A model generated the notes under the pieces. It did not search any database, was not told the DNA's origin, and worked only from the letters and a program-made list of their open reading frames with translations. Shown one piece after another: positions 1 through 13,076 of a DNA stretch of 39,079 nt. Origin of the DNA: Hyphochytrium catenoides (Eukaryota > Sar > Hyphochytriomycetes > Hyphochytriales > Hyphochytriaceae). Position numbers and translations under genes: made by a program. The DNA lies in the NCBI GenBank assembly GCA_900088475.1, contig FLMG01003138.1, forward strand, positions 29,693-68,771, given 5' to 3'. The first letter of the stretch is position 1; each line of letters opens with the position of its first letter.

Positions 1-3000
1 CGCTATTCCCAACTCAATCGACTCATGCACCGTAAGTCCACGCCATACTAGTTGGGCTATAGGATGGTCAACCAATCAGTCTTGCCTCTCAATAGATATC
101 ATTCAGGCCCGGGTCCGTCCGAGTGGGTGTCACGGATACTTCTTGAGCTTCTGACACACGTCTCGTCTCCATTTAGTCTGCTGCTTACCTGGCTGCTGAA
201 AGGGCAACAGTGAAGGAGGATTTGGACCTACTTGAAGCCACTAAGAACAAGAATGCTTTCCTTTCTAAAATCCACGTTCGAGCTTACCTCGACTGCTGCT
301 GGAGTGTCCATAGGAAAGAGAAGAGGGCTGCTTGCTGGAAGATGATCGTGCGCTTCTTTGAAAAGCTGGAGGGAAAGAGGAAGATCATAAGGAAGAAGTT
401 ATCATCTCCAGCTTCGCATTCGTCTGAGCTCTCTAATAGTGACGCTGGATGGAAGAGCACAAAGGCATCGCAGAGCTCCATCGACCATTTTGAGCTACCT
501 CCTGATATCGCTGGACCTGACGTCTCCAACTTAGTTCTGCAACTCCTAACACTTGGGATTTTGGTGCTATCACCAAACCACGAAGGTGAGACTACCTGGA
601 TACAGATTGGGGCCAGGAGGATGCCACGTGGGGCCATTTGATGTCTGATAGCAAGAAGCTGAAAGGGACGAAAGCGCAGGAAAGGCCCATACATACTTAG
701 ATTAGAGGAAATCGACGAATGGAAGGGGAGAACTCTACAAGAGAGAGTGAGACGGAGCTAGATCCGGTGCCCCGCCTTGGGCACGGGAGTTCTTAGCATT
801 AGAATAGATAGTTGGGCGGAAGATCTGGAGCAAAGGAGACCGAGAGTCTGACTTGCGCCGGTCCCTTTGGCGGAACTATGCCAAACTATCCTTCTATCAA
901 TTTCCTCCAGGGGGTCTGAACACAAGCACTACCAAGACTAAGTCAAAGCTGCGAAAGCGGCTGAAGTCGTTCGGGAAGATGCTGCAGACCACTGCTGCCG
1001 CTTTCCCTAGCCAAGCTGGTCAAGTGTCTCTTTCTGAACTCCGAGCCGTAGCTCATCATCTAGGTGATCTCACTAGATGGAAGGTGCCATATAAATGGCG
1101 TGCTCAGGTACGTGAAAAAGAGTGAGTAAGAGCATCAACAATACTACTTGGACCTCATCCTAATGTGAATGGGTAGAAGGACCCGCTCATTCCCGCCTCC
1201 CTCTCTTGGCTTTGCCGTACATCTCCGTACTCCCCGTCACTCCACTAAACCGGTGGTTCTCTTACTTTGCCTCTCTTCCACTTGACAGTTCCATTTGTGT
1301 CCCAGCGCTCTTCCAGGTCTCAAGCCCGCACTCTTTTTCACGTCAGCCCCTGCTGAGCTTCCAAAGCATCTATTACGGTCCTATGCACAGTGCTTAGTCT
1401 CCTCACGTCTAAGGAGGGAGCACCTCCAGGAAAAGCAGAAGCTTTCCCCCTCGTCCACTGGCCCCTCCTCTCCTCTGGAAAATGGAACTATCAGGTGTTC
1501 TGGGGGAACCCTAAGTGGGCGCGATGAGGAAGCAATAGAGTCAGAACAGCTGCGTTTGCTCTTTCTCATAGTCTCATGCCTTAGCGATCTGCAACTTTGC
1601 CTCTCAGGTAACTCTCAGTTCTCTTAATCCCAAATGTAACTCTGTCTCAACCCAACTTTCTCCTTTGGCGGCGTTCCAGTTATGCCAGGAGCTGTTTACG
1701 TGATTAGCTCTCTTATCCCTTCCAATCACCCATTCATTAGCTTTCTCAAGTGACTGAATCTATCTTTTCATCTCCCTTTGCCAGTCTTGTCCTTTCCATA
1801 CCTTCTGTAGTGGACTTATTTGAGTCACTTGATAGGTTTGTCACCCATCACCTGCACCGAGACTGAGAGCCTACGGAACTTAGCCCAGGAGCTAGGGGAT
1901 GAAGACGAACACCGCACGGCAAAGAATCAATCACTAGGGGATGACGAGGATGAAGACTGGGGGGAGCAGGAGATGAGTAAACCAGGCGAAGGGGATGACG
2001 ATCTTGACAGCCTTGACTGGTCAGATCTGGAAGAGGCAAACGAGTTTGAGAGGGCCATCCGCTGGCAAGAGGACGAGGGCGAAAACTCTCCTTGCCAGTT
2101 ATCGGGTAATGAGGCGGTAGGGATCAGCTACACCTCTCCGTCTGCCGCCGTAGAGAATTATCAAAGCCTTTTTGTGAGCAGCTTTCATAACTCAGGACAT
2201 CGAGGTAGTGGGATGTCTCGCTCGAGCTCCTCTCGGCCCTCACATTGTCTACCAGGGGACCTCAGAATGGAGGAAGATTCTATATACGACCTCCTCCATT
2301 CGGGAAGCTTCCGGGTGCAGCTGCTACTAGACTTCTATTCTCTCCTTAGACCTCTATCTGCGGGAAGACTAATGATGAAGGCTGCCTTCGTTCTCGCCAA
2401 GTTTGGCCTGATGAGGGTCGGTGGAGGAGGCTGTGAAAGACGAAGAGATGGAGATGAGAGAGTGGCGAGCGAAAGGGGAGAGGAGGAGAGTCTGAGCTCC
2501 TTGTGTGAGCAACTCCTTTACGAATGCGTGCTTCTTATGGACCAGACGGAGCCAATTCCGAGCAGCAACGTCCCGTGCTTCACTAGCTTCGGAGTGCAGG
2601 GTAAGAAGTAGGATGGGAGTAGGGACATCATGAGACGTGGCCAGAGCTGGGGGTAGTGGGACAACGGCATCCCCAGTTGAACTGGAAGAGAAGACGCCAG
2701 CTATACGGCAGCACTATGTCACCGATTGTCTTGGTGCACTTTACTCTGTCCTTCTGCCCTGGGTGTCGTTGACCCTGCTGTGTGGTGCTCGATCGCTAGT
2801 TACTGAGCTACTTCTTCTATTGTTTCCTCTCATCGGCGGTTGCATTGACAGCGCTCGAGTCCTTCGGGGATATCCTCATACGCAACCAGAAGTATAAGTA
2901 CGCTATCTTAGCGTATGAAGCAGCAATAACCGCGCACAAGATAAAGGAGAAGAGAGACTATGACAAGGTACCGCGTCCGTCAGCCCAGGTTTTTTGCTAT

Positions 3001-6000
3001 TGTCGCAACAAGGGCGTTCATAAACTACATATGAGACCTAAGTGTTACCTTCGGTCCTTTCGTTTCCTCGCCCATAACCTTCACTTACTCTCAGCTCAAT
3101 CGGCGTCTGTGCGGCATAACCCTCCAGCATCGGGATCTACAACGGTCTCTATCTTATCACCTAAAGGTGTTGCAGAGCAGCAGGATGGAGCGAAACATCA
3201 ATGAGTTCGTCTTCGTCTCTGAGGTTCTATCCAAGATTCAACTGGAACAGGGAATGTTCACCGCTGCTGGTAAGCAGGAATATCTAGCTAAACCCCGAAG
3301 ATAGGAAGACGGGGTGGACAACTAGCATGAAGACACCTTATCGTCGGGTACAGAGTGACCAGTGAGATCTCCCTTTCCACGGAACGACGAACAGATGCGA
3401 CTTTCTTTTTGCTTTATGTTCTCCTTGGTTACTTAAGCCCGTTTACCTCATGACAGCTAAGCCGTCCTTGTTTTTTAGAGAGCAACCTACAAGTCGCCCT
3501 TATGTTCTTGAATGAGGCGTCGGCAGGTGAGAGACAAAGTCAGGCCTAGGAAAGGGTAACGTATAGAGAACAACGTCTTAGAAGACTAATTTGTAAAGAA
3601 TACGGAATGATAGCAGAAGTGATGATCAGGAAGAACCGAGGGGCAAAGAATAGTAAGAACTGAAGAGGATGGCTGAAAAATCTTCGTTTTGTCCTTGGGA
3701 GTCTGTGTGACGAAGCCATGACACGTTCGTTTCATTTCCTTTGTGCCAATCAGAGGTCTCCAGTCCGACACTGGCTGATTCATACCAGGCGCACAGGCTG
3801 GACCTTCAAATGAAGGTAAGAGTGAGGAGAACCGACCATGAATTCACTTGAAAGAGAGAGAATGGGTAAAAGCTACATTGGGAGAAACAAAACCAAGTGG
3901 TCTCGTGGTAGAGGCCGCGCAAGCTTAGAGCGGGATGGACGCTACTCCTGAGCGGTCACCAGCTCCTGGACCCTTGTACTAAGTAAATCTCTTCTAATCT
4001 GGCTGCCGAACATTCCACTTGTTTGCATACCGCGCAGATTGTAGAAGTACAGATCGCCCGAGACCACTTGGACCAAGCTACTAAGACGCTGCAGGGGATG
4101 GCCGAGGGTCTGCCTGCTTGCGCCCGCCGCTCCAATCTTTTCTTCCTCCTTCTCAAGTGCTTTTTGAGGATGAGGTGAGCCCATGAATGTTCAGGGCCGA
4201 TGCCTTTACGTTCGGGGCTCTCATATCCATATGGACCCACACGGTCATACCTTTTTACCTGGCAGACAGCTTGATGACTGCAATAGCATGTTTAGCGCGT
4301 TGGAGGCTGAGGCTCTGGTCTACCAGCTTAATCAAGAGGGAAAGAAGGGAGATAGCTATAACTTCGGTAAGCGCTAGTCCATCCATCGTTCCGTCTAGCA
4401 ACCCTCTCTGTCTTTGAAAACTCTGACGGTTATGAAGCTGTCTCGAGTACCTTCTCTGTACACCTTCCTAAGAGTTTCTCGTGACTACATGCTGCACATT
4501 GATCCACGTACAAGTTATCCTTATGCTTTACTGACTTCATCTTGTGCAGATGGGTATAGAAGCCATGAGATCGTACAAAGCTATCAGTTTCGAAGCTACA
4601 AAGCTCGAGCTTTTCTCTATGCCCTCAGGCTTGAAGAAGGCGTCTCGTCCATCTCCTCCTATTTGTCTCTTTCACCGCCGATCTCTCATCCTGTCTTAGG
4701 CAAGCTCTGGTATCTCCAGGGAAAGATCTACGAAGAGAAGTACGATCAACTTGCCAACCGCAGAAGGGAGAGCAAACAAAGACGGCCTAGGAAAGCTACT
4801 GAAGACAGCTTAGATGGGCAGACAGGGACACCTGACCTTCAGCAACTGATGACGCAGAAGGAGGTAGCTTGTCAGGCGCTTGAGTGCTACAAGAAAGCTG
4901 TTAGTTACTTTAGCGCCGTGGAAGACGTACAGAATCAAGCTAAATCTTCTGCAAGATTATCTTCCTTCATGCTCAAGAGAATCTTTGAGAGTGGGAGAGA
5001 GCAAGGAGACAGCACAGAGCTTCTTAAGGTACATCTTCTAGCTTCTTTCCGTGCTCCTCCTGCTGTAGCAGAAACTGTGCCCTCCACAGCTATGCCGCTA
5101 CATCGAGCGCCCTATCCAACAGTTGCATTTTCCACCTATGTCCCACTTCATCTCTCACTCTCACTCTCTCTTCGCACTTATCGCTCCGGGCCATCTCCCC
5201 TTTCTATTCTTCCCCATTCACTCTTCTGCAGGATTGTGCGGCATATACACTGACGTCTCTAGAGCGATGCGGAGAGACTGCTTCCCCATTAATCATGGCT
5301 CACTGCCTCGTCAACCTCTCGGAGCTTCGCTACTTACAGGATAGAATTGACCTGGCTCTTTCCGCTTGGAAAGAGGCTTACAGGCTTATCTCGTCACTCT
5401 ACCTCCAGAAACGTAGCTTTGCTGTCATGAAGGGTGAACGAGAAGGGGAAGGAATAACCGAGGCGGCCGGAAATGGTAGTCTCCCTCTTGCCCCCTTTGG
5501 CCCTGGCGTTTTGATGAAGCTGGAAAGCCTCGTACGGCGGTTGGTCCGACTCAGCTTTCTCTTGAATCCGCCTCAATTGTTGTCAAAGGTAATGTTGCCT
5601 CAAGCCCTTCTCTTCTACACTACCATCTACTGTTCACTCCCTGCCTCATTTCAGTCTCGCCCTTTTCTCCGTGTCTGCTGCTGCTGGGCTATTTGTCGTT
5701 CTATGCTGTTCAATTTTTGTGCTGAAGCAATTATGTCTTTGACGTCGAAGGGAGAGAGCCTTCCTCTAAATTGCTAGCGATTTTGATATCTGCGGGTAGA
5801 CAGCTACGAATGGGTGTTTGATCTGCTTCTTGTGCTCCCAACCTTCTCTTACACTCTTTCTCGGCTTTCGTTTGACATTCTCGTCCCTTTTTCAGGAGCT
5901 TCCGGTCGCGCATCTAATGAGCAGTCTAGTCTATTTGGAAGTTTTAAGGTATCACCTGGAGAATAGCCAGAGATACAAAGAGGAGCAGGATAGGCTCATG

Positions 6001-9000
6001 AAGCTCGCCATGCGGAGAAAGGATCCGGATGCGAGCATGAAAGAGGCTACTGTCTTGGATAACAGGGAGATAGCAGATGTAAGGCCCACTGTCAGCGTCC
6101 AAGCTGTCGCTCCTCTTCCTTTTCGCTGTATAGCTGGTTCTTCTCTCTTTCTCGACTCTCGCTGCAATTTTCCTCCTTCTCGTTGCCACATTCTCCTTCC
6201 TCTCGCCTAGCGTTCGTGATGGCGCATCATCTTCATACAGTTCAGGGGCGTTTTGTAGCCTGTATGATGCCCCCGTACGTTTGTACTAGGTGGCTGTCTC
6301 TCTCTGACCTTCCTGTGACGAAAGAGTCCAGTTTGAAGGCCAAGAACTCTTCCTTCCCTCTTGGCTTTTTACTCATATGTTTCATTGGTTCTAGTTCTGA
6401 TCCCAACTGTTTACTCTTCCCAGCCCGCCCTTTCAAAGGTTCCTTTTGCCCCTCCCGTTGACGCTGTCGTCACCGATTTGGAGAAGAAGAGGAAAAGAAG
6501 CTCCTATTCAGATTTCCAAAGCCTAGTGCAGCAGATGCAGGGCAGAGATAAGGTCTCTGTGAAGGTATAGCCAGTCTCTCTATTAGACCCACTTGCACTT
6601 CCATCGGAACAGGTCTTTTCGCACTCCCAAACCTGTTCCCTTCTCAAGTTTAGCCTATCGCTAGCGGAACCTACCTCCGTCTGTCCGTCTTTTGGAGCTC
6701 TACAACGCCCTCTTTTTCAAGACTTTCTCTAACTTCCTCGAATGCCTGACTGACACTGTCGTGTGCATCGGTTCTATAGGTGGAGTCTCCCTCTTCAGTG
6801 CCCTCCCACCTTGCAGGTGAGCAGATAGCAGACACAGAAGAAAAGCTACTCTCTGGGTTGCTGAGAGAAGAACCCTCTGCCTTTGCACCAGGTGAACGTA
6901 ACTTAGTCTTCTCTGTTTAGAGGATTTCCGCGTTCTCTCTCTCCTTTCCCATGGCTTAACTTATCTTCCCTATCCCTGACATCAGCTTTGACCCACCCCA
7001 TTTTGGACCGCCCTACCAGCCACCTCGGCTTCTTTTTAGCTTTGTTCCTGCTTCAGATTATGCCTTAGGGCGGAATGTTAAACTTATCTTCTCCCCGTAT
7101 GCCTTATTGGAAATTCTTTCAGCCCTTCCACTTACCAAGTACCAAGGAATGAGCAGCATGACTTCCTCAGAGGCGCTCTGGAGCTGCTTTTATAGGCTAC
7201 ACAATCTGAATCCTAGGAAGTACCAGACGGGAGAAATGTCCCTTAATGACTTCAGGAGGTGGGGCCATCCTTAGGGTTAAGGTCTCGTCTAAGGATCTCT
7301 TTGTCTAGCATCGGGGCGTTTCTTCTCTGCCATAGACCACGATTCGATGCTAACAATCTCTGTATGTCCTTGTTAAAGCGAGAACATTCGGATCATGCAA
7401 GAAATCCTTCGCCTCAAACGGGAAGTAGAAGGCCCCGAGCACAATGGTTGCTGGCTCGAAGAAGAAGAGAAAGGAAATGCGGAAGATGCCGATGCTGACT
7501 CAGGAGGTCCACTAGTCTTTATGCAGGAGAAATCACTCAATGGCTCTAACAAGACCCGACATTCTGATGGAGCAAGCCAAACCTCAGGGAGAAGCAGAAC
7601 TAGTAAGCGCATTGGCTGCCAAGAGAGCGGATGTAGTCAGCTACTCTACCTTAGCAGTGTGAACGGTATATTCTATAGCTTTAGACCAAGCACCAGTGAA
7701 TACTGCGTGTGGGAGGAATGGACCAGGGACAACTTAGAAGAGAGAGCACAAGGACGTAGCAGACAGGGCCCCTTCCGGGCCCTTTTGGATGGTGCCCGTC
7801 CTCACGACAAGGACCTTGTGCTGACTGTACTCACGGACCTGCTGGGGGAGGAGGTAAATGAATGCAGAGCTTGTGCTTGCAGAACCCATCCCTTCCTCTG
7901 CAGCTCTCTTTCCCTTCTCGCTGGATGCGAAACTCTTCAGTCCCCTAACGTACTTCTATTGAACGGTTGATAGCCTTTGGGCTGCGGTGCCGCAGAGCCT
8001 GCTAGCATGGGCTCTATGAGTGACTAGGATACATAGTCTTGGCACTGTCTAGAGAGAGAGGTCGTCTGCTGCTTTGGCCTATTTGAGTCCTTTCAGACTT
8101 TCTCACTAAGCGTGCCACAGTTTTCTGGCTCTAATAACCTCCTTTCGTATCGGGACACGTGTCCAACTCATCTTGCAGGCAATGCTGATGGTCTTTTCTT
8201 CGCTACTGCTGGAACGGTCAGTGCTGATAGTGGGGAATGTTGAAAAGCACGGCCTAATTACTGGCGCTGTGGACTGCCTGCTGCGTCTGATCCGGCCTCT
8301 ACATTGGAAGGGACTTTGTATACCTCTCCTTCCGCCCTCATGTAGCTCACTTCTTATGGTAAGAAAGAGCTGCCTTCGGATTTGTCCCCACAGAGCTGCT
8401 TCCTCCTGCTTGCATTAAACGAATTATTATTGTTTCACTGGAGTCAGCATGATTAATCGCCAACAGGGCGGTGACGCCCCATCATCGCAACTGTCGTCCT
8501 CTTTTGTTCTATTACTAGTCTGGGTCTTTGGTCTCTTTAGCCTTAGTTTCCTGTATGCCCCCGTCTTACTTGGGCAAGCTGCCCCTGCTCTGTCCTCCGT
8601 CCTGTCCATCATCTTCACGGGGATGTGTTACTTATCTCAACTCTACCTTCCTGTGTCTCTTTTCCAATTGGAACAGGATCTTTGCCTCAGACCTGGCAAT
8701 GCTGAGCCTTTCATTATGGGAACCTTTGATGTGGTCCTGCAGCGCTGCCAGAGGCAGTTTGTCCTTGAAGAACTAGAGAATACCAGGAAGGACGATGGAA
8801 GGGATTGTAAAGGGTGGCAAGACGTCAGCTCCGTTCTAAAGGCCTCCAATCTGCCATCGACAATAGTTGTGGATCTCTCTCAGGCGAAAGTGACGATAGG
8901 TACTGATGGGGCAGATGGAGCAGCAGCAGAATGCTCTCTTCTTCCCAAAAATGTATTGGATAAGATATATGTGTCTTTATTTCAAGATCAGCATGGGAAC

Positions 9001-10077
9001 GCTAGGACAGGCTCATCTCTTAGCCGATGGTTTTCCAAACACCTGAGAGGAGGAAGGAATGGAGAACAAAGGCCACGCCCGGAGAAGAACCCTTCCACCT
9101 CTCTGATGGCACAGCCTAATAGGAGACAGGACAGCTCAGGCTTCGATCGGGGCGGCCGCCTATCGTCTGCCCTACGCCAATTCCTTGTCTCCCTCTTGAA
9201 GCGATACCCTGTATACTACAAGGAGATATCGGAGTCGGAAGAGGCAGCAAGCGGGATAAAGAGATCGAGACTTGTCTTTGACGCGGAAGGGTTTTGCAAA
9301 GGGGGAGATGCGTCACTGATGGACTTTCTCTCAAAGTTGGTGACGGCGGAGCACTTCAGGTCCCTCGTCAACCCACTCAATCAACCTCACTCTCAGTCAG
9401 CATTAGCTGCTAGTGGCCCACTGACTAGCTTTATGGCAGGATGGCGGGTAAGGCATTTCTGACATCTACTACAGAGACTTGACTGTTAGTTCACGGATTC
9501 TGCTGGCTATTTTCTCTGCTCCTAGGAGGACGCGGCAAGAAGGATGACTCAGAAGGTTCTCAAGTATCGGCGCCTGCGAAGCCTAACCCTTAGCGGCTAC
9601 CTGCTCGTAACCCTTGGTGACGCTAGTGAAACGCAGGAAGGATTGACGGAGAGAAAGGAGGAGAAAAGACGTTGGTGTACATTGACCAGCACGGAGATTA
9701 TAGTCTATCGCTGGAGAAGCAAGACAAATGAGAAAGGGCGCCTGCATCTAAGTCCAAGTAGCACGAGCCTCGTCTTAGTACCTTCGCCATTCCTCTTAGG
9801 CTGCGATCGCAAAGGAGGGCGACAAGTGCATCTAAGGCTACAGAAGAGCGTTGATGTGAAGAAGGAAGAGATGATCGAGATATCGACTCCAAATGTCATT
9901 AGACCAGAAGCGACTGTCAGTCAACTCACGCACCTTGCCTTTCGGTGTGAGAGTGAGGATCAGTGGAGGGAGTGGACCTCAGCCATCAAAGCGCGCCTTT
10001 TGCAGCAAGACATTTGGGAAAGGATGCAACACTTGTATGGAGAAGAAGGGGACGGCAGTAGATCAAGTGAACGATAG
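1..10077 (+). CDS. TPR-DENN-PH domain protein (5' partial, 21+ exons)
   Basis: DENN modules act as guanine-nucleotide exchange factors for Rab GTPases on membranes. Exons by splice sites: 177-585, 845-1107, 1289-1607, 1836-2600, 2647-2733, 2852-2967, 3095-3269, 3479-3526, 3754-3815, 4038-4174, 4296-4366, 4550-5028, 5232-5588, 5896-6078, 6424-6564, 6780-6891, 7057-7258, 7379-7853, 8179-8358, 8677-9447, 9526-10077. They total 5904 nt (1967 codons plus stop) with every phase matching; 1-31 may be the end of an earlier exon. TPR-like helices lie at 2852-5588 (ALESFGDILI, YAILAYEAAI). The central DENN is at 8179-8358 and 8677-8750 (LLLERSVLIVGN, PLHWKGLCIPLLP, PFIMGTFD), the downstream dDENN at about 9160-9360, and a PH domain at 9580-10000 (SGYLLVTL to QWREWTSAI). 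The upstream uDENN is weak. The acceptors at 845 and 1836 are less certain than the rest. TPR and DENN could conceivably be two genes, but the exon phases argue for one. Confidence 0.72.
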
Positions 10078-10257
10078 GGTCTATTATTCCCAAAACCTTT
10101 CCCCTCTCTATCCTCCTGCCGCCATAGGAGAGAAAGGTGGTCATAAATAATAAGTATTCAAGCCATCACACTCCCTTTCCCAGCACCTGCTCTCAGCCTC
10201 CCTGCGTTCTCGCCCTCTTTAGGTCAACTATGGAGCTATTGGTCATAGACCGCTTAC

Positions 10258-11177
10258 TCAGTCCTTCCCTTCCAGAGATCTGAGAAAGGCCTGTAAGCTG
10301 CCTGGCTGAGGGATTGATGGAGGAGCTACGTTGCTCTTTCGTTTTTTGGCCTTCTTGCCATTATCCTCTAGCACACTTGGGCTCTGCCGTCTCTCTAAGG
10401 CGGATCCTTTTATGCTGGTTGCACTCGTAACTTTTCTACTGACGGGCACAGAAGGTGAGCTACCTTGATGACGGGAGATAGAGGAAGAAGCTACTCTCCC
10501 TTGAGCTTGGGATGAGGCAAAAGAGAATGGTTTCTTTGATGCTGTCGCGTCCAGTTTCTGGGCTTGCGCTTGGTGAGAAAACGAATAGGGAGCAGCCTTT
10601 CCTTGGGCTTGGGCTTGTGTTGATGCATAGGAAGAAGGCTGTTGTGAAGTCGTCATATTGATATCGGATGACTGGGTGTTGTCCTGCGTTTCTCGTTCCC
10701 CTTGATGGACAATAGCTTTGTCCTCATTCTTCTCTCTTGCTATCTGCTTCTTAAGGTGAGACGACTGCACACCCAACGAAGCGAACGCTGCCAGAGGAGA
10801 TGGGATGGTCTGTAGGCCACCGTCATTTAAAGATTGGAGTTTCTCCTGAACCAAGAGGGCAAGCTTCGTATTGCTTCCTGGAAATCATTGTTGAACACCA
10901 GTAATGGTATGCCAGCAAGAATGCGTGAGGGAGAGAGAGTGAGAGGAACAACCCGATATCTAAGAAGAGAGAAACCACCTAAATTATGCAGCTATCCATA
11001 GAGAACAAAATACGGATAACTGCGGTTGTTATTTCGGGCCAAATGAGAGAACTAGTCCTTAGCAGGAGGACTTGTTGCAGAAGAAGGAGAAATAGGTTTA
11101 CGGTTAATCCGTTGACGTGTCCCGACGCCTGATGACCTAAAACTTACCGGGAGTGTGGCTTGCTTTGCCGCCGCCAC
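10258..11177 (-). CDS. Ser/Gln/Ala-rich probable nuclear protein, 3' exons
   Basis: I do not recognise this protein. The last exon is 10877-10258 and the one before it is 11177-11148; both junctions have good sites (acceptor after a pyrimidine tract, donor GTAAG) and agree in phase 1. The C-terminal 200 residues are low in complexity, with near-repeats of the type PYSFSHQAQAQ and PFSFASSQAQ. They end in a basic cluster GKKAKKRK and a short amphipathic tail (SLQAFLRSLE). Together these suggest a nuclear protein with a disordered region and a terminal docking helix. The 5' part is not resolved: exon-like stretches lie at about 11500-11560 and 11760-11810 on the same strand, but I could not join them in frame. 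It is tail-to-tail with the DENN gene, 180 bases apart. Confidence 0.5.
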
Positions 11178-11834
11178 CTGAAGGGGAATGCGTTGCGGCC
11201 CCTTTCCTTTCTTTCCTCTTGCTATGTGTCATCGCTTTTACTCGCTTCTTTCGTTGTCGTCTCGTCTCATTTCCTACTCGCTCAAACGCGCCACATCGCT
11301 TGCAGGTCAGATTCTGTCCAGAAGCTCGTTAGGTAACGCATTTAACATATGCTCTTGTGAGGAGCGCTTCTCATAGCCGTTCAGACCAGGAGGCAGGCAG
11401 AACAGGAGAACTTGGGGTCTAGTGGATAGGAGTCACGAAAAAATATCTGTGGGAGAGGGAGAGCGGGGCGCATCATCCATACCAAGGAAACTTATACTAA
11501 AAGTTAAGAGTTCTGAGGTTACCAGTTCCGACTTCAATGGATTAGTCTGGACGTCATCAAAGATCTTACTGCCTCCACCTAGAACAGAGCAACAGCAAAG
11601 GCGAAGTTAAGCACGTGCCAGCGACGTGAACGAAAGTACACATCTAGGGCCGTGGGGAAGAGAAAATAAGCACGAAAGTGTGGACAGTGGAGTTTGTTAC
11701 GTTGAGGGAGAAAAGCCCGCTTGCTCTGTCCTAGCGCTTTTGAATTTTACCTTGCATTTGAAAAGTGCATCGCTGCTTGTTTGTCCTGGATCTCCAGTTT
11801 CTGGCTCGCACTCTAAGAGAGGCTGAATGGCCCA
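11178..11834. other. unresolved stretch, probably upstream exons of the minus-strand gene
   Basis: No complete gene can be read here. On the minus strand, 11560-11507 has a clean acceptor (TCTGTTCTAG) and donor (GTAACC) around a short open frame containing SKIFDDVQTNPLKSEL. Around 11760-11810 an open stretch with a GTAAAA donor could be an earlier exon. 11190-11300 is strongly pyrimidine-rich on the plus strand, so purine-rich on the minus strand. The likely reading is the 5' part of the gene ending at 10258, but the phases did not close. Confidence 0.3.
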
Positions 11835-13040
11835 CTATGAGTAGCGATGAACAGGACCGACAGAGCTTTTTCGTGACTTCCTCAGGAAGGGCTGAGACCG
11901 GTACGTGTATAGGTCATAAGAGAGAGGTGAGGATAAATAAGTGACGGCAATGCACGTCCATGCTGGAGCTACAAAGGCCAACAGAAGAGCAAAATACATC
12001 TGAACAGGTCCTTGGATTTGGGACAGGGAAGTGCCAGGGCAGAAGGTAGAGTGAGAAAGAAATAAGAAGGCAACCGTACATATCCCATTAGCCGCTGCCA
12101 CTGCCACCATTTCTGCCCTGTTCGAGATGAGAGCGTAGCGTTAGCAGAGTTATGCTGAAAATAAGGACTCAAAAGAGCGAGCATCTGCCACATCTGTTAA
12201 GGACTAGATGTAGATGCGTAAAGAATAAAATATAGGTCCGATAAATGAGCTTACGAATACTGATGAGAAAGTCCGGGCTGCCTGGTCAGTAGAGCATGTG
12301 CAGTAAACCAGAGGAAGTTAAGCCGCTGAAGCGCAGTTGTTGAAGGGATGACAGCATCCTTCTCCCAGTGGCTGCGCCTCAAGAAGGGGACTTCGGCACC
12401 AAACACGTCGCGGAAGTGTTGAGCTCCGCCTGTCAGGCCACTTTGGAGGGAGGACATCAGTTGAGATCTCTCCATGCCCTCTTCCATCCTGAGACGTGTG
12501 GCTGGAGCTATTCTACTCAAGATGGAGGCATGACCGGGGAGACATTGGTTCCAGATCAACAGTCTGCCACAGCCGATGTTCAATGTCTCGAGGTGGATTG
12601 TGAGCTGACCTCCTCCAACGGGAAGCCAGGGGCAACATTCGAGACGATGGTGCTGTTGATACTCATTCTTCGTCTGCGGCTGTCCGTTTATCTGGAAGTC
12701 TCAAGTGGAAAAGCTTCAGAAACTCATCAGAACCGTCAACCAACACCTGTGCTCCACAGTTATCAATAGTCCGATACAGAATTGGTTATCAAAATGCCAG
12801 CGGGTATGGGAACTTTCTTTGATGTGATGGAAACACCGGACTGAGCTCATCAGTCTAATAAGGATCCGTGAAGCTTGAAGCTTTGAAGCTTCATATGTCT
12901 GAGCTCCTCCTCTTCCACGAAGCTATAGGCAGTCGAGGAACTATGACGAAAGACGCGGTAGACCACTCTAGTGCCTGTTACTATTGATAAGGGATAGCTT
13001 CCTCTTCTCCTTGTCTGGCTAGCAATCGTCTCTTTCTTCT
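11835..13040 (-). CDS. hypothetical protein with two C-terminal membrane helices (5' partial)
   Basis: Family not recognised. Four exons can be joined in phase: 13040-12919, 12840-12778, 12691-12255, 12117-11835 (905 nt, 301 codons including the stop after an incomplete first codon). The last intron has a textbook branch and acceptor (GCTAACGC, then a CT-rich run and CAG). The soluble part is mixed alpha/beta in character (VPIPAGILITNS, LTIHLETLNIGC). The C-terminal 90 residues hold two hydrophobic segments, near VAVAAANGICTVAFLFL and YFALLLAFVAPAWTCIAV, and a short basic tail (RKSRKSS). The start is not found. A pyrimidine-rich acceptor at 13041 means the gene continues upstream, into or past the first exon of the divergent phosphatase gene. 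The exon 12691-12255 and the last exon are the safest parts. Confidence 0.5.
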
Positions 13041-13076
13041 CTGTAGGTTGAGAAGAGGAGGACAGGGGGGAGAAGA

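Noticed and set aside
284-694. 136-codon minus-strand frame opposite the first DENN-gene exons
   Set aside because: It is the complement of an exon that fits the phase of the whole plus-strand gene and has no protein features of its own.
1811-1866. Apparent frameshift at the start of the fourth resolved exon
   Set aside because: Using the acceptor at 1810 leads to a stop at 1864. The acceptor ending at 1835 (TTGATAG) restores the phase without any frameshift.
11300-11420. Minus-strand LNALPNELLDRI, like the start of an F-box
   Set aside because: A stop follows at once and no donor is available in phase, so no F-box can be built.
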